A DNA stretch of 64,000 nt from assembly GCA_012932865.1 (NCBI GenBank), contig SAXG01000041.1:186001-250000 (forward strand), written 5' to 3'. Position numbers and translations under genes: made by a program. This DNA is from Amylostereum areolatum (Eukaryota; Basidiomycota; Agaricomycetes; Russulales; Stereaceae). Shown here piece by piece: positions 36,201-43,737 of this stretch. The number at the start of each line of letters is the position of its first letter. Position 1 is the stretch's first letter. Under the pieces are notes generated by a model. That model was not told where the DNA came from. It saw only the letters and a program-made list of their open reading frames with translations, and did not search any database.

Positions 36201-39200
36201 GGCACTGTCAAGAATGAATACCCCTTGCCACTGATCTCTGAAATTGTCGACCGTCTCAAAGGTGCAAAGACCTTCTCCAAGATGGATGTTCGCTGGGGCT
36301 ACAACAATGTCCGCATCAAGGAAGGCGACGAGTGGAAGGCTGCGTTCAAGACGAATCGCGGTCTCTTCGAACCTATGGTGATGTTTTTCGGGCTTATGAA
36401 CTCCCCCGCGACGTTTCAGGCAATGATGAATGAACTGTTCAAGGATCTCATCGACTCGGGCAAGGTCATCATCTACATGGACGACATCTTGGTGTTCACT
36501 CGCACCATGGACGAACACCGTGCCATAGTGCGGCAGGTTCTGCAGTGTTTGCAAGACAACGACCTCTTCCTCAAACCGGAGAAATGCGTCTTTGAGCAAG
36601 ACTCTGTCGAATACCTCGGACTCATCATCTCGCACGACAAGATCGCTATGGACCCCGTCAAGGTAGCAGGTATTCAGGACTGGCCGATACCACGAACGGT
36701 CAAAGATGTGCAATCCTTCCTCGGCTTTGGAAACTTCTACCGACGTTTCATCAAGGACTTCTCCAAGGTTGCACGACCTCTATTTGACCTGACAAAGAAG
36801 GACTGCACATGGGACTGGTCGACGGACTGCCAAACTGCGTTTGACGCACTGAAAGCTGCGTTTACTTCCTCCCCCGTCTTGGTCATGCCTGACCCAAAGA
36901 AGCCTTACCTCGTTGAAGTCGATGCCTCGGACTTTGCTACTGGAGGTATACTCTCGCAGAAAGGCGATGACGGTCACTGGCATCCAGTGGCGTATCTGTC
37001 CAAGGCCCTATCGGAACCGGAACGGAACTACGACATCTACGACAAGGAGCTGCTTGCGATCATCCGTGCGCTTGAAGCCTGGCGCCACTACCTCGAAGGC
37101 GCCCCCGACACCATCGAAATCTGGACAGATCACAAGAACCTGGAGCACTTCAAGACGGCACAGAAGCTGAGCCACCGACAGGCACGTTGGGCTCTATTCC
37201 TCACTCGATTTGACTTCTCGCTCGTTCATAAACCAGGAATTTCCCACCGCCCGGATCCAATGTCTCGACGACCCGATCACAAGGATGGTGTTGAAAACGA
37301 CAACAAGGAGCGCGTCTTGCTTGACCCCAAGTACTTCCAAGTACGCGCAACAAGGCCAGGAGCAGTAACCTCCCTCGGTGATGTCGAACTCCGACGACGT
37401 ATCCGCGACTGCAAAACCAAGGACATCGAGGTCGTTCAAGCCCTGGACGCCATCTTACAAAACGGACCACGTACACTCGTCAAGAACCTTCAAGAGTGGA
37501 ACTACGAAGAAGGCCTGGTCCTGTTTAGAGGAAAGGTATACGTCCCTGCGGATGACGAGTTGCGACGCGACATTGTCAAAATGTACCATGAATCGCCCCT
37601 GGCTGGACACCCCGGTCGCTTCAAGACTTACGAGCTTGTGAGTCGTGAATATTGGTGGCCTGGCATGTCTGTCTTTGTCCGCGACTTTGTAGCAGGATGC
37701 GCAACCTGCCAGTCGACGAAGACACAGAGCAGCCGACCCCACGTCGACATGATCCCAAACGAAGTACCCGATCGACCATTTGGCGTCATCTCCACCGACT
37801 TCATCGTCGAACTCCCTGACTGCGAAGGCTATAATGCCATCAATGTCGTGGTCGATCGCCTCACCAAGATGGTGGTTACCACCCCATGTACAACGAAGAT
37901 CACCAGTGATGGCACGGCCGACATTCTCTTCGACAAGGTATACCGACACTACGGCTTAGCAGACAAGATCATCTCGGATCGTGGACCCCAATTTGCTGGA
38001 CAGGTGATGCGTACACTCAACGAGAAGCTCGGGATCAAGTCCGCCCTCAGCACAGCGTATCACCCACAGACAGACGGCCAAACCGAATGCGAGAACCAGA
38101 ACCTCGAGCAGTTCCTGCGAGTATTCTGCAACTACCATCAAGACGACTGGGTGAAGTGGTTACCCTTCTTCGAGTTTTCTCACAACTCTCGCACCCATGC
38201 AGCCACTGGAAAGGCTCCCTTTGAAGTCCTCTACGGCTTCCTCCCGAAAATGTACCCATCCGTAAACCCGTCCTCAAAGGTCCCCGCAGTTGAAGAACGC
38301 CTCCGTCAACTTGAAGAAGTCCGACAGGAGATCAAGGCCAGCCTTACCCTCGCATCAGACTTGATGAAGCACTACAATGGCAACACGGTCAGCGAATCAA
38401 CGCAGTTTGCCGTCGGAGACAAAGTATGGCTAGAAGGCAAAAATCTGAAGACGACGAGACCGAAAGCTAAGCTTGCTGCCAAACGATTTGGACCCTTCGA
38501 AATCATTGACGTCATCAGCCCAGTCAACTACCGCTTGAAGCTGCCGAAGACGTGGCGAATCCATCCAGTCTTCCATGCCTCGCTGCTCACCGCGTACAAG
38601 GAGACAGCCGCTCACGGGCCAAATTATGAACAGCCACCACCAGACCTCATTGACGATGAAGAAGAATACGACGTTGAAGACATTGTCGACTCTAAACCAA
38701 CTCGTAACAAGAAAGGCATTCAGTACCTCGTCAAGTGGGCCGGCTATCCCGACTCCGAAAACACCTGGCTCCCACGTTCGTCGCTCTCAAAGGTTACCGA
38801 CATGATTGATGCTTTCCACAAGCGCCATCCAAATGCGCCCCGCCCTGTGCGTTCCCTCGGCATCTCCTTTGACGATTTCCTCGCATCCACCCTTGCAGAT
38901 GACATCGCGCTCCAGGCGAAAGCGCGTCTTAAAGGGGGGGTAATGTCACGGATCGCTCCATTTCTTTCCTCGTTTGCAGACCTTGTACACGCGACGCGTC
39001 ACGGCACATGACTTTCCTTCGCATCACATGCTCTAACGACGTCATTGCCCGGACTTCCGAATGGCGTTCCGCACCCTTATCTATGACATCATTGCTCCGG
39101 ACTTCCGTCCTCCTCCCCATGACTCCTTTCTTATTGTTCCCCCCGCTCGCACCACTATCGCATCGCATCGCACCATCGTTCCCACTTGTATATAAGGACA

Positions 39201-42200
39201 GTATCCCTTTTCCCTTTTCCTCAGACTGTCCATCTCGTCATACGGTACTGTAGCGCACGTTGCACTACCCTAGACCCCGGCACTCTCGAATCTATTTTCT
39301 TCTCGCTCCTCCCATCGTCGCGACTTAGGCGGTTCATCGGTCTCATAAACTGTGTTTCTGACAGGGACCTCCTGCGTTGAGAGTGCCGTCTGCATTTCGT
39401 ACTGGGATTGGGCGAGCAGTCCGTCGCGTGGGGATGTGATTTTCCTGCACGAACTTCGTGTTGATACACGAGCCAGTGCAACCACTGTCCAGGAGTGCGA
39501 GAGCTTTGACAATGTGCTTGGAATCTACCACCAGTTGTGTGGGAATGACCGTTTGTTCCTTGGCGCTGGAGGAGCGTATGAACTGCATAGGAGTGGCAAG
39601 CTCTAGTAGAGCTTGACATGCTAACTCGTCTCCCATGCCAGTTATTTCCTTGATGGCTTCATAAGTAGCCTCGTCACGGCGTCGGTGGTGTGTCCAGATG
39701 CGAAGGATTGCAATCGCACTTTCGGGTTTGTCTTCCCTTAAGCGACGAAGCGTCCATTGAGCCGTTCCAGGTGCCATATAACATGATTTGGGCGCCGTGC
39801 CCCTTCCATCGCACGGTGTTGTCCCTGACTTCACAGGGTCCATATCCAAAATCGAGTCCGTATCCAAAGCCGTATCCAAAACTGAAGCCGAAACCGAAGC
39901 CATATCCAAAGCCGAAGGCTCACAAATCGAAGCCTGAGTATCTAAAATAACAACGGGACGCGTGCCCGTACCGATAGAGTCCGTAAGAGAAGTCATAATG
40001 GGGATATCCCCCGTAGTAGTACAGTCCGAATCAACAATGCGCATATGTAAAAGAGAACCAGGCCACCGAGGCGCCACAAAACCAGACGGGCGAGAAACAG
40101 AAACTTGGGCTTCAGATGCCGTGTACATCGTCAGCCCCCTCAAAAACCCTCCTTCTTCTCCTCCACCTTCGGCTGAGCTTGAAGCGCGTCCATCACGCTT
40201 TTCCGATCTTCGGCCGATAGGCTCCTAGCCCAGGCGGTGGGCGTCTCGAACGTCTGTGCTCGAGCCTCCCGCTTTGGTGGTTCCGTGTATCGGTCCCTCC
40301 CCCACATGTCTCGGATGTTCTTCACGTCCACCCTGCAGTCCCGCACCTGGTGGCCATTCTGTCCGCAGCGGAAGCATCGCCCCTTGATGTCGACACGGTT
40401 GACGTCCATTGGCTGACCTTTGCCACCGTGCACCGTGCCGGTTCCATCGCGGTGCCATGGAACCTGCCCCCCTTGTTGCCCATTAGACGATCCTTGTCCT
40501 TTGGGTTTTTGGTTCTGCGCGGGTCCACTGCGCTGGGTCTTAAGGTCCTCCCGCTCCTGTCGCAGACCGCCGATCAGGATGATGCGCTCTTTGAGGTCCT
40601 CATATTTCTGAGGGACGTGACCGCTGTCGTAGATGGAGTCGATGGTCCGATAGTAGACGTTGTGTTTGAGCAGCTGCATGAGGTGGATAGGGTCCTGCGC
40701 CGTGGAGTATCCTGCCTTCCTTGCGAGTTGCTCGAACTTGGCGAAGTATTCATGGGCAGTGGTACCCTTCGTCTGTTTGAACCCGTCCAGTTCGACTGCG
40801 GCACGGTGCTGCTCATTGACGTCGGTGAAGGCCCCTTTGAGTGCTTTGTGGAAGTCCACCCAGGCGACCATGGCTCCATTGGCCAAGTGTGCATCCTCAT
40901 ACTCGGCCTTCCAGGTGCGTGCTGCCTCCCCCGTCATGTAGGTGAGAATGAAGAGGACTTTGTCCTTGTCCATCACGAGGTCATCCTCAGCGGCTCGCAT
41001 GTATTCCTCGCACGACCGCATCCAGTCATTGAAGTCCTCTCGTTTCCCAGAGAAGCCTTCAGGAGTTTTCGCGTGGACTTTCTTTCGGGGGGGTCTGGCG
41101 GTGGCGGCGGCTGGGGCACTAACAGTGACCGCAGGGGGGTTGACGGTGATGGGGGGGGCCGTGACGTTGACGGGGGGGGTGGCAGGTTGAGGGCGGCAAC
41201 AAGCACGGCAGGGATGGCGACCCATTGGCCATTTACTTCCATGAGCCAGGCATCGTCGGTGCCGTTATTCATGTGTTGGATGGGAGAGCCAGTTTGGCCG
41301 ATGACGATGTTTCATGTTCCACCGATTTCGGTGCAGTTGGCAAGTTCGGCGGGGAGAGGGGGTTGGGGGTTGGTGCGGATCCACTGGGCAGCCATGATTG
41401 GTTCGTCGAGGTCGGAGAAGTCTTCGTCGGTGACAGGTGGTAGGGCGGAGGCAGCGATGAGGTTGAAGTCGGCTTCAGTGAGGTCGTCTTGGCTTTCGTT
41501 GGCGAAGTACCAACTGATGCCACTTGTTTGGGTGGCTACAAAGGCGACTTCGACAGTGGTGTCTCCGAGTTGGACAAAGAAGTCGTTTCCTCGTTCAGTG
41601 AAGCCTAGAGGGAGGGGATATATGTAGCAGTTTTCGTCCTCAACGTCGGTGTCGGAGTCAGAACTGGAGTCGGAGCCGTTGAGTCCGAACGAGGGAATTG
41701 TTTATAAGTGGGTGAGGTCGATGACCTCTGGCTGGGTGAGGTCGATGACCTCTGGCTCTGGTGTGGGGCTGGGGGTGTTGCCTGGTGTAAGGAGGCGGTG
41801 GGTGTGTCGAGTGTCCACTGGTATTTTCTCGTTGGGCGCGTAGAAGGACTTTGGGGGTTGCTCGAGTTTGTAGCGGTAGGTGACGTATGGGCAGGAGTAG
41901 ACGTAGAGGTTTCCGTTTCCTTGTTCGCTTATTTTGAGGCGATAGAAGTGGATGTCTATGACGGAGTCTTCAAGTTCTTCTACGCCGAGGGCGACCTTCC
42001 AATTGTGCCAGGCCCAAGGGTCTTTAGATTCGTTGATGAGGGAGATGATAGTGTCGTGGCTGAGGGGGATGAATTCTTGTACTTGCGAGCGCCAATCTTC
42101 CATGCACGAGCCCCCAGTCGAAATGGTTACTCTGTGCGGCAAGGGAAGATTTTGTCGAGGGAAGGTGGTTCTGTTATGAGATCGCAAGACGGTCTGCCTC

Positions 42201-43414
42201 AGTCTTCTCGACCTGTTGGCTGTCTCTTCGTCTAGGGGACACGAGCCCAAAGACTTCCTAAACCGCTTTCCTTTCGCCGCTTTTACTCGTTTCCTACACC
42301 AAAGGTGCACCTTCTACTGTCACCTCTGAGCTTTCAACTCCTGGTATTGGAGAGTCTCGAGTAGGTGTAACGTTTCGAGGAAACGTCAAGCCGGCACCGG
42401 TATACGTGCGCACGACCACAATGTCAGGGTAACGAGTCGCGTACTCTGGGGGCAACGGTCTAGGGCGGCACGGGGGAAGAACAAGGTCAGTACCAGACAG
42501 GTACTACTACTACTACGCTACAGTACGTAGGGACGGTCGTAGGGTGGTGCAAGAGTAAACAGATCTCGAGCTTATGTCAGCAACGACTAGTGCGACAGCA
42601 CCAAGTTACGACACAGCTGACTAGAAGATGAGGACGACAGAGGGGAGCCAATCAGACACGGCAACAGACGAGGGAAAGCAAGCAAAGTCGGTAGAATTGA
42701 CTAGCTCGAGATAAGGAATATGTACAGCGAGAGCGAGCCTTATATACACAAGAGGAGAGAGACTTAGGTAAGCAACCAATACACGGCGATCAGTAAGCAG
42801 ACCAAGTATAAGTAAGCAGTCGTATGTAAAAGAGCACAGCATGAGTCAGTATCGTACAGCATGAGTCAAGAGAAAGGAGTCAGACCCGGACCGAGATGAG
42901 TCACGTGGGTCCGGGCGGGATATAGATGAGCCGGGTCCGGGCCAAGGTGGAGCCGGACCGGTGATAAGTTGATAAGTCCTAAAGCGTGTAACCGATGTAA
43001 AGTAAAAAGAAAATTATAGACCGTTCATGACATCAGTAAGTATCAGGATTACTCTTCATTGGTCAACAGTGTAAGGAAGGTGCAGACCTGAAAGGTTGCA
43101 TCATTGTTGTTCTTTCCTGTGACGGAGACACCGCTGATACCCACACCCGCTAAAATTTCGACATTCTGCTGTCCCAGGATATTCAGTGCCGTCACTACGA
43201 CGGAGATACACTTGCTGTCAAAGAGTAACGGCATCATGAATGCCAGAGACTTTCCAAACCCCGTACTTGCACAAGCGACAATGTGCTTTTGCCTTTGGAG
43301 TATACCCCTACAGATCTTCATTTGGAGAAGGCATGGACTTTTCCCGAACACCTCGAGCGTCTTCGCCCGCATCTCCGCAAAGGTTGGGATGGTCCGTGGA
43401 GGTGTTGCAGCCAT
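27275..43414 (-). CDS. RecQ-like helicase of element 2, split by a retrotransposon in intron 1
   Basis: Exons on the minus strand: 43414-43088, 29704-29072, 29018-28361, 28305-27709 and 27657-27275, about 865 aa if spliced. Exon 1 carries Walker A (ASTGFGKS). Exon 2 has FDEAHCISTW and SATL, with the motif V region continuing into exon 3 (GMGVDIPDIALI). Motif VI reads QRFGRAAR instead of the usual GRAGR. The zinc region CNEEDLLGCAHC...CCDIC is followed by a CCHC-like knuckle, CSVCHQMGH, spread over the last intron, and a Pro/Ser-rich tail. The Gypsy composite (29713-43032) sits in the first intron, 8 nt before the 3' splice site. That turns an intron of about 58 nt into 13.4 kb. Splicing is unlikely, so the gene is probably inactive although every exon is open. 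Confidence 0.87.
29708..29712. repeat. left 5-bp TSD of the outer Gypsy element (TCAGT)
   Basis: TCAGT directly before the TGTCA terminus, repeated at 43033-43037 after the other LTR. Confidence 0.9.
29713..30170 (-). repeat. 3' LTR of outer Gypsy element
   Basis: 458 bp bounded by TGTCA/TGACA; about 99% identical to 42575-43032. It carries TATATAAGG at 29876-29884 on the minus strand. Confidence 0.95.
30163..32269 (-). CDS. outer Gypsy pol, 3' part: RNase H, integrase, chromodomain (5'-truncated)
   Basis: The frame is open from the junction with the inner element at 32269. It starts in TPQQEAFEELK, the connection just before RNase H. Then come the RNase H segment (VEADSSDYATG, NYEIYDKELLAI), an integrase zinc finger HHx...HPGQYK...CETCQ, integrase core aspartates in SIDFV and SDRGS with the catalytic Glu in QTDGQTERS, and a C-terminal chromodomain (EEVYEVEKIID...YLVKWKGYPDNDNTWEP). 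Chromodomains of this type steer integration to heterochromatin marks in chromoviruses. About 530 residues, including all of RT, are missing compared with the inner element's pol. The frame ends through the polypurine tract into the LTR with GVMS. Confidence 0.9.
32270..32689 (+). repeat. 5' LTR of inner Gypsy element
   Basis: 420 bp, TGTCA...TGACA, partner of 38944-39363 at about 94% identity by eye. Confidence 0.95.
32515..32523 (+). promoter_or_regulatory. TATA box in the inner 5' LTR
   Basis: TATATAAGG, preserved at 39189-39197 in the 3' LTR. The outer element's LTRs carry the same TATATAAGG, suggesting a shared promoter design. Confidence 0.6.
32690..34923 (+). CDS. inner Gypsy gag, with two in-frame stops and no visible ATG
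   Basis: One reading frame runs from the LTR end to the TGA at 34921-34923, interrupted only by TAG at 33304-33306 and TGA at 34579-34581. The N-terminal 200 residues are a coherent protein-like region (WTAHGLNFRIFEW, RRRHHEHKIRQAVKAGYL) but have no ATG. The first in-frame ATG I see, at 33898, begins the classical capsid part (KPFKGNRRDTLRFSLKLRMFL, FFKKGLQRDL). A zinc knuckle, CFMCRQAGHVSRDC, follows the second stop. The stops are inactivating mutations or readthrough sites; the second is preceded by a CGC codon. Pol follows in the -1 frame. Confidence 0.8.
34914..34923 (+). other. putative -1 frameshift site, inner gag-pol
   Basis: Gag ends GAT TTT TGA and pol opens at TTG in the -1 frame within the same T run. 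Slippage of the TTT codon by one base at the stop gives TTT-TTG-AAA and enters pol. The outer element has the same arrangement at 40140-40149. Confidence 0.55.
34920..39011 (+). CDS. inner Gypsy pol polyprotein: protease, RT, RNase H, integrase, chromodomain
   Basis: 1,363 codons without interruption. The aspartic protease has LLDSGAEG (about residue 77). Reverse transcriptase has YPLPLISEIVDRL and the catalytic YMDDILVF (about residue 520). RNase H starts at VEVDASDFATG. The integrase has an HHCC finger (HxxxxAGHPGRFKT...CATC) and catalytic residues in STDFI, SDRGPQ and QTDGQTECEN. The C-terminal chromodomain is YDVEDIVD...YLVKWAGYPDSENTW. The domain order is that of Ty3/Gypsy chromoviruses. 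The frame has no ATG at its start (TTG at 34920), consistent with expression by -1 frameshifting from gag. It overlaps the 3' LTR. All catalytic residues look intact despite LTR divergence. Confidence 0.95.
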   Translation: MKRPPVVSSGGGKGLLVSSSNRFAVLSSMHTCEQSYPPCLYLSTVTKNRQTPSITLKVKLIGRVTKREIDADALLDSGAEGIILNRSFVERKKLTTRKLENPFPVRNVDGTENIMGWVRNTTTQRIRIYSQDSKVYHEEEAEFFITDIGDHDMILGTDWLDEHNPTIDWQQDRVDMLRCPPSCTLSKPPVTNLATKPQRPSLVQSQRKVEAGKTPRTPLVLDDPFPEPTYVSWTPVPTYVIPARRVKGVRVRMVHRSPLPARLFTEDDDERPMVFRDWEINGLRRAGILPETDGPNPDAIPIRAGFTKAQELAEHSKENVRPQTFEDLVPPPYRDFAPVFDKKTSERLPDRRPWDHAIDMKDGFEPKPCKIYPLSPSEQIELDIFLDDHLKKGYIRPSKSPQASPFFFVKKKDGKLRPVQDYRELNKGTVKNEYPLPLISEIVDRLKGAKTFSKMDVRWGYNNVRIKEGDEWKAAFKTNRGLFEPMVMFFGLMNSPATFQAMMNELFKDLIDSGKVIIYMDDILVFTRTMDEHRAIVRQVLQCLQDNDLFLKPEKCVFEQDSVEYLGLIISHDKIAMDPVKVAGIQDWPIPRTVKDVQSFLGFGNFYRRFIKDFSKVARPLFDLTKKDCTWDWSTDCQTAFDALKAAFTSSPVLVMPDPKKPYLVEVDASDFATGGILSQKGDDGHWHPVAYLSKALSEPERNYDIYDKELLAIIRALEAWRHYLEGAPDTIEIWTDHKNLEHFKTAQKLSHRQARWALFLTRFDFSLVHKPGISHRPDPMSRRPDHKDGVENDNKERVLLDPKYFQVRATRPGAVTSLGDVELRRRIRDCKTKDIEVVQALDAILQNGPRTLVKNLQEWNYEEGLVLFRGKVYVPADDELRRDIVKMYHESPLAGHPGRFKTYELVSREYWWPGMSVFVRDFVAGCATCQSTKTQSSRPHVDMIPNEVPDRPFGVISTDFIVELPDCEGYNAINVVVDRLTKMVVTTPCTTKITSDGTADILFDKVYRHYGLADKIISDRGPQFAGQVMRTLNEKLGIKSALSTAYHPQTDGQTECENQNLEQFLRVFCNYHQDDWVKWLPFFEFSHNSRTHAATGKAPFEVLYGFLPKMYPSVNPSSKVPAVEERLRQLEEVRQEIKASLTLASDLMKHYNGNTVSESTQFAVGDKVWLEGKNLKTTRPKAKLAAKRFGPFEIIDVISPVNYRLKLPKTWRIHPVFHASLLTAYKETAAHGPNYEQPPPDLIDDEEEYDVEDIVDSKPTRNKKGIQYLVKWAGYPDSENTWLPRSSLSKVTDMIDAFHKRHPNAPRPVRSLGISFDDFLASTLADDIALQAKARLKGGVMSRIAPFLSSFADLVHATRHGT
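38944..39363 (+). repeat. 3' LTR of inner Gypsy element
   Basis: 420 bp bounded by TGTCA/TGACA, following the polypurine tract; diverged partner of 32270-32689. Confidence 0.95.
39364..40143 (-). CDS. outer Gypsy pol, 5' fragment: linker and aspartic protease
   Basis: Starts at TTG (40143) in the -1 frame relative to gag. A linker contains a short Asp/Ser/Met-rich repeat region (SALDMASVSASVLD-like). It leads to a retroviral-type protease with LLDSGCTGSCINTKFV and RTARPIPVRNADGTLNAGG, where the frame meets the inner element. RT should follow but does not: the next outer codons, at 32269, already belong to the RNase H region. Confidence 0.85.
40140..40149 (-). other. putative -1 frameshift site, outer gag-pol
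   Basis: On the minus strand gag ends GGT TTT TGA, and the pol frame opens with TTG inside the same T5GA. This equals the inner element's site apart from one base in the preceding codon. Confidence 0.55.
40140..42103 (-). CDS. outer Gypsy gag, broken by two stops and one frameshift
   Basis: ATG at 42103. The first 134 codons end in a duplicated PEVIDLTQ/PEVIDLTH motif and stop (TAA, 41702-41704). The same frame then continues with an acidic Ser/Asp run (SDSSSDSDTDVEDE) and stops again (TGA, near 41310). Around a run of eight G/C bases near 41170 the frame shifts into the capsid part (KTPEGFSGKREDFNDW, KHNVYYRTID). That part ends with the zinc knuckle CFRCGQNGHQVRDC and the stop at 40140. VIDLT matches the SUMO-interaction consensus and the neighbouring acidic serines strengthen it. 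The N-terminal piece may alternatively be a separate small ORF. Confidence 0.78.
41710..41757 (-). repeat. two 24-bp direct repeats encoding tandem VIDLT motifs
   Basis: Exact 24-bp units at 41710-41733 and 41734-41757, each encoding the octapeptide QPEVIDLT or PEVIDLTH in the outer gag frame. Confidence 0.85.
42575..43032 (-). repeat. 5' LTR of outer Gypsy element
   Basis: 458 bp, TGTCA...TGACA; differs from 29713-30170 at about three positions. Confidence 0.95.
42738..42746 (-). promoter_or_regulatory. TATA box in the outer 5' LTR
   Basis: TATATAAGG on the minus strand, in the orientation of transcription and within the LTR. Confidence 0.55.
43033..43037. repeat. right 5-bp TSD of the outer Gypsy element (TCAGT)
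   Basis: Direct copy of 29708-29712, inside intron 1 of the element 2 helicase gene. Confidence 0.9.
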
Positions 43415-43496
43415 GGTGAATGTCGAAGGCTTCTTAGTGGTTCGCGACTGCCAGCGAAGTAATAGTCGTCAAAGATGTATATTAAATAAAGTGGTT

Positions 43497-43728
43497 TAAT
43501 GTGATTTAATGGAGTTGTAAACGAGAGTATCTAGCGCGTCGGGAATGTGCACGTGTATACCGATGAGCCGCATTCGGACATCAGCTGCGGGGCGGCGGGA
43601 GGGGTTACGGGGTCCCAGATTACGTGAGGGACGAAAAGTGCCAGTCGCTCTTCGAGCACTAGAGGTGGTGTTAGGTGGGGGGCCGGGGGGGGCCGGCGGT
43701 GCTCGAAGAAGCGGCGGGAAGGAGTCTG
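43497..43728 (-). repeat. right 232-bp TIR of element 2
   Basis: Inverse of 22334-22565 with no visible mismatch; ends GGAGTCTG. The helicase ATG lies 82 bp inside its inner border, so it probably supplies that promoter. Confidence 0.95.
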
Positions 43729-43737
43729 GTTCATGCC
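43729..43737. repeat. right 9-bp target-site duplication of element 2
   Basis: GTTCATGCC, identical to 22325-22333. Confidence 0.95.

Larger units (their letters stand above)
32270..39363 (+). mobile_element. inner chromodomain Ty3/Gypsy retrotransposon
   Basis: 7,094 bp on the plus strand, with 420-bp LTRs bounded by TGTCA/TGACA. Gag is at 32690-34923, pol at 34920-39011, and the polypurine tract AAAGGGGGGG at 38931-38940. Flanking bases are GGGTG on the left and GGGAC on the right, so there is no perfect target duplication. The LTRs differ at roughly two dozen positions (about 6%), mostly transitions. It lies between the protease and RNase H parts of the outer element, in opposite orientation, and replaces the outer RT. 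Confidence 0.93.
29713..43032 (-). mobile_element. outer chromodomain Ty3/Gypsy retrotransposon, with an internal nested Gypsy
   Basis: 13,320 bp, transcribed on the minus strand. The 458-bp LTRs begin TGTCA and end TGACA, and a 5-bp TSD TCAGT flanks the element. Order in the coding direction: 5' LTR (42575-43032), gag, protease, [inner element 32270-39363], RNase H, integrase, chromodomain, polypurine tract (about 30174-30183), 3' LTR (29713-30170). The reverse transcriptase domain is absent. Gag has two in-frame stops and a frameshift. The LTRs differ at only about three positions, so the insertion is young, but the copy is defective. Confidence 0.93.
22334..43728. mobile_element. Element 2: DNA transposon with DUF6589 and RecQ-like helicase genes, split by nested Gypsy elements
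   Basis: The termini are CAGACTCC...GGAGTCTG, with 232-bp TIRs that are identical by eye, and 9-bp direct repeats GTTCATGCC flank them. Inside are a DUF6589 gene on + (22767-25579) and a RecQ-like helicase on - (43414 to 27275). The span is 21.4 kb; removing the 13,320-bp Gypsy composite and one TSD copy leaves about 8.07 kb. Each gene starts a few hundred bp inside one TIR, so the TIRs probably carry the promoters. The organisation equals element 1. Perfect TIRs imply a recent insertion. Confidence 0.93.

Noticed and set aside
40350..41627. A 425-codon frame on + opposite the outer gag
   Set aside because: Antisense shadow; the minus strand carries the capsid and zinc-knuckle motifs.
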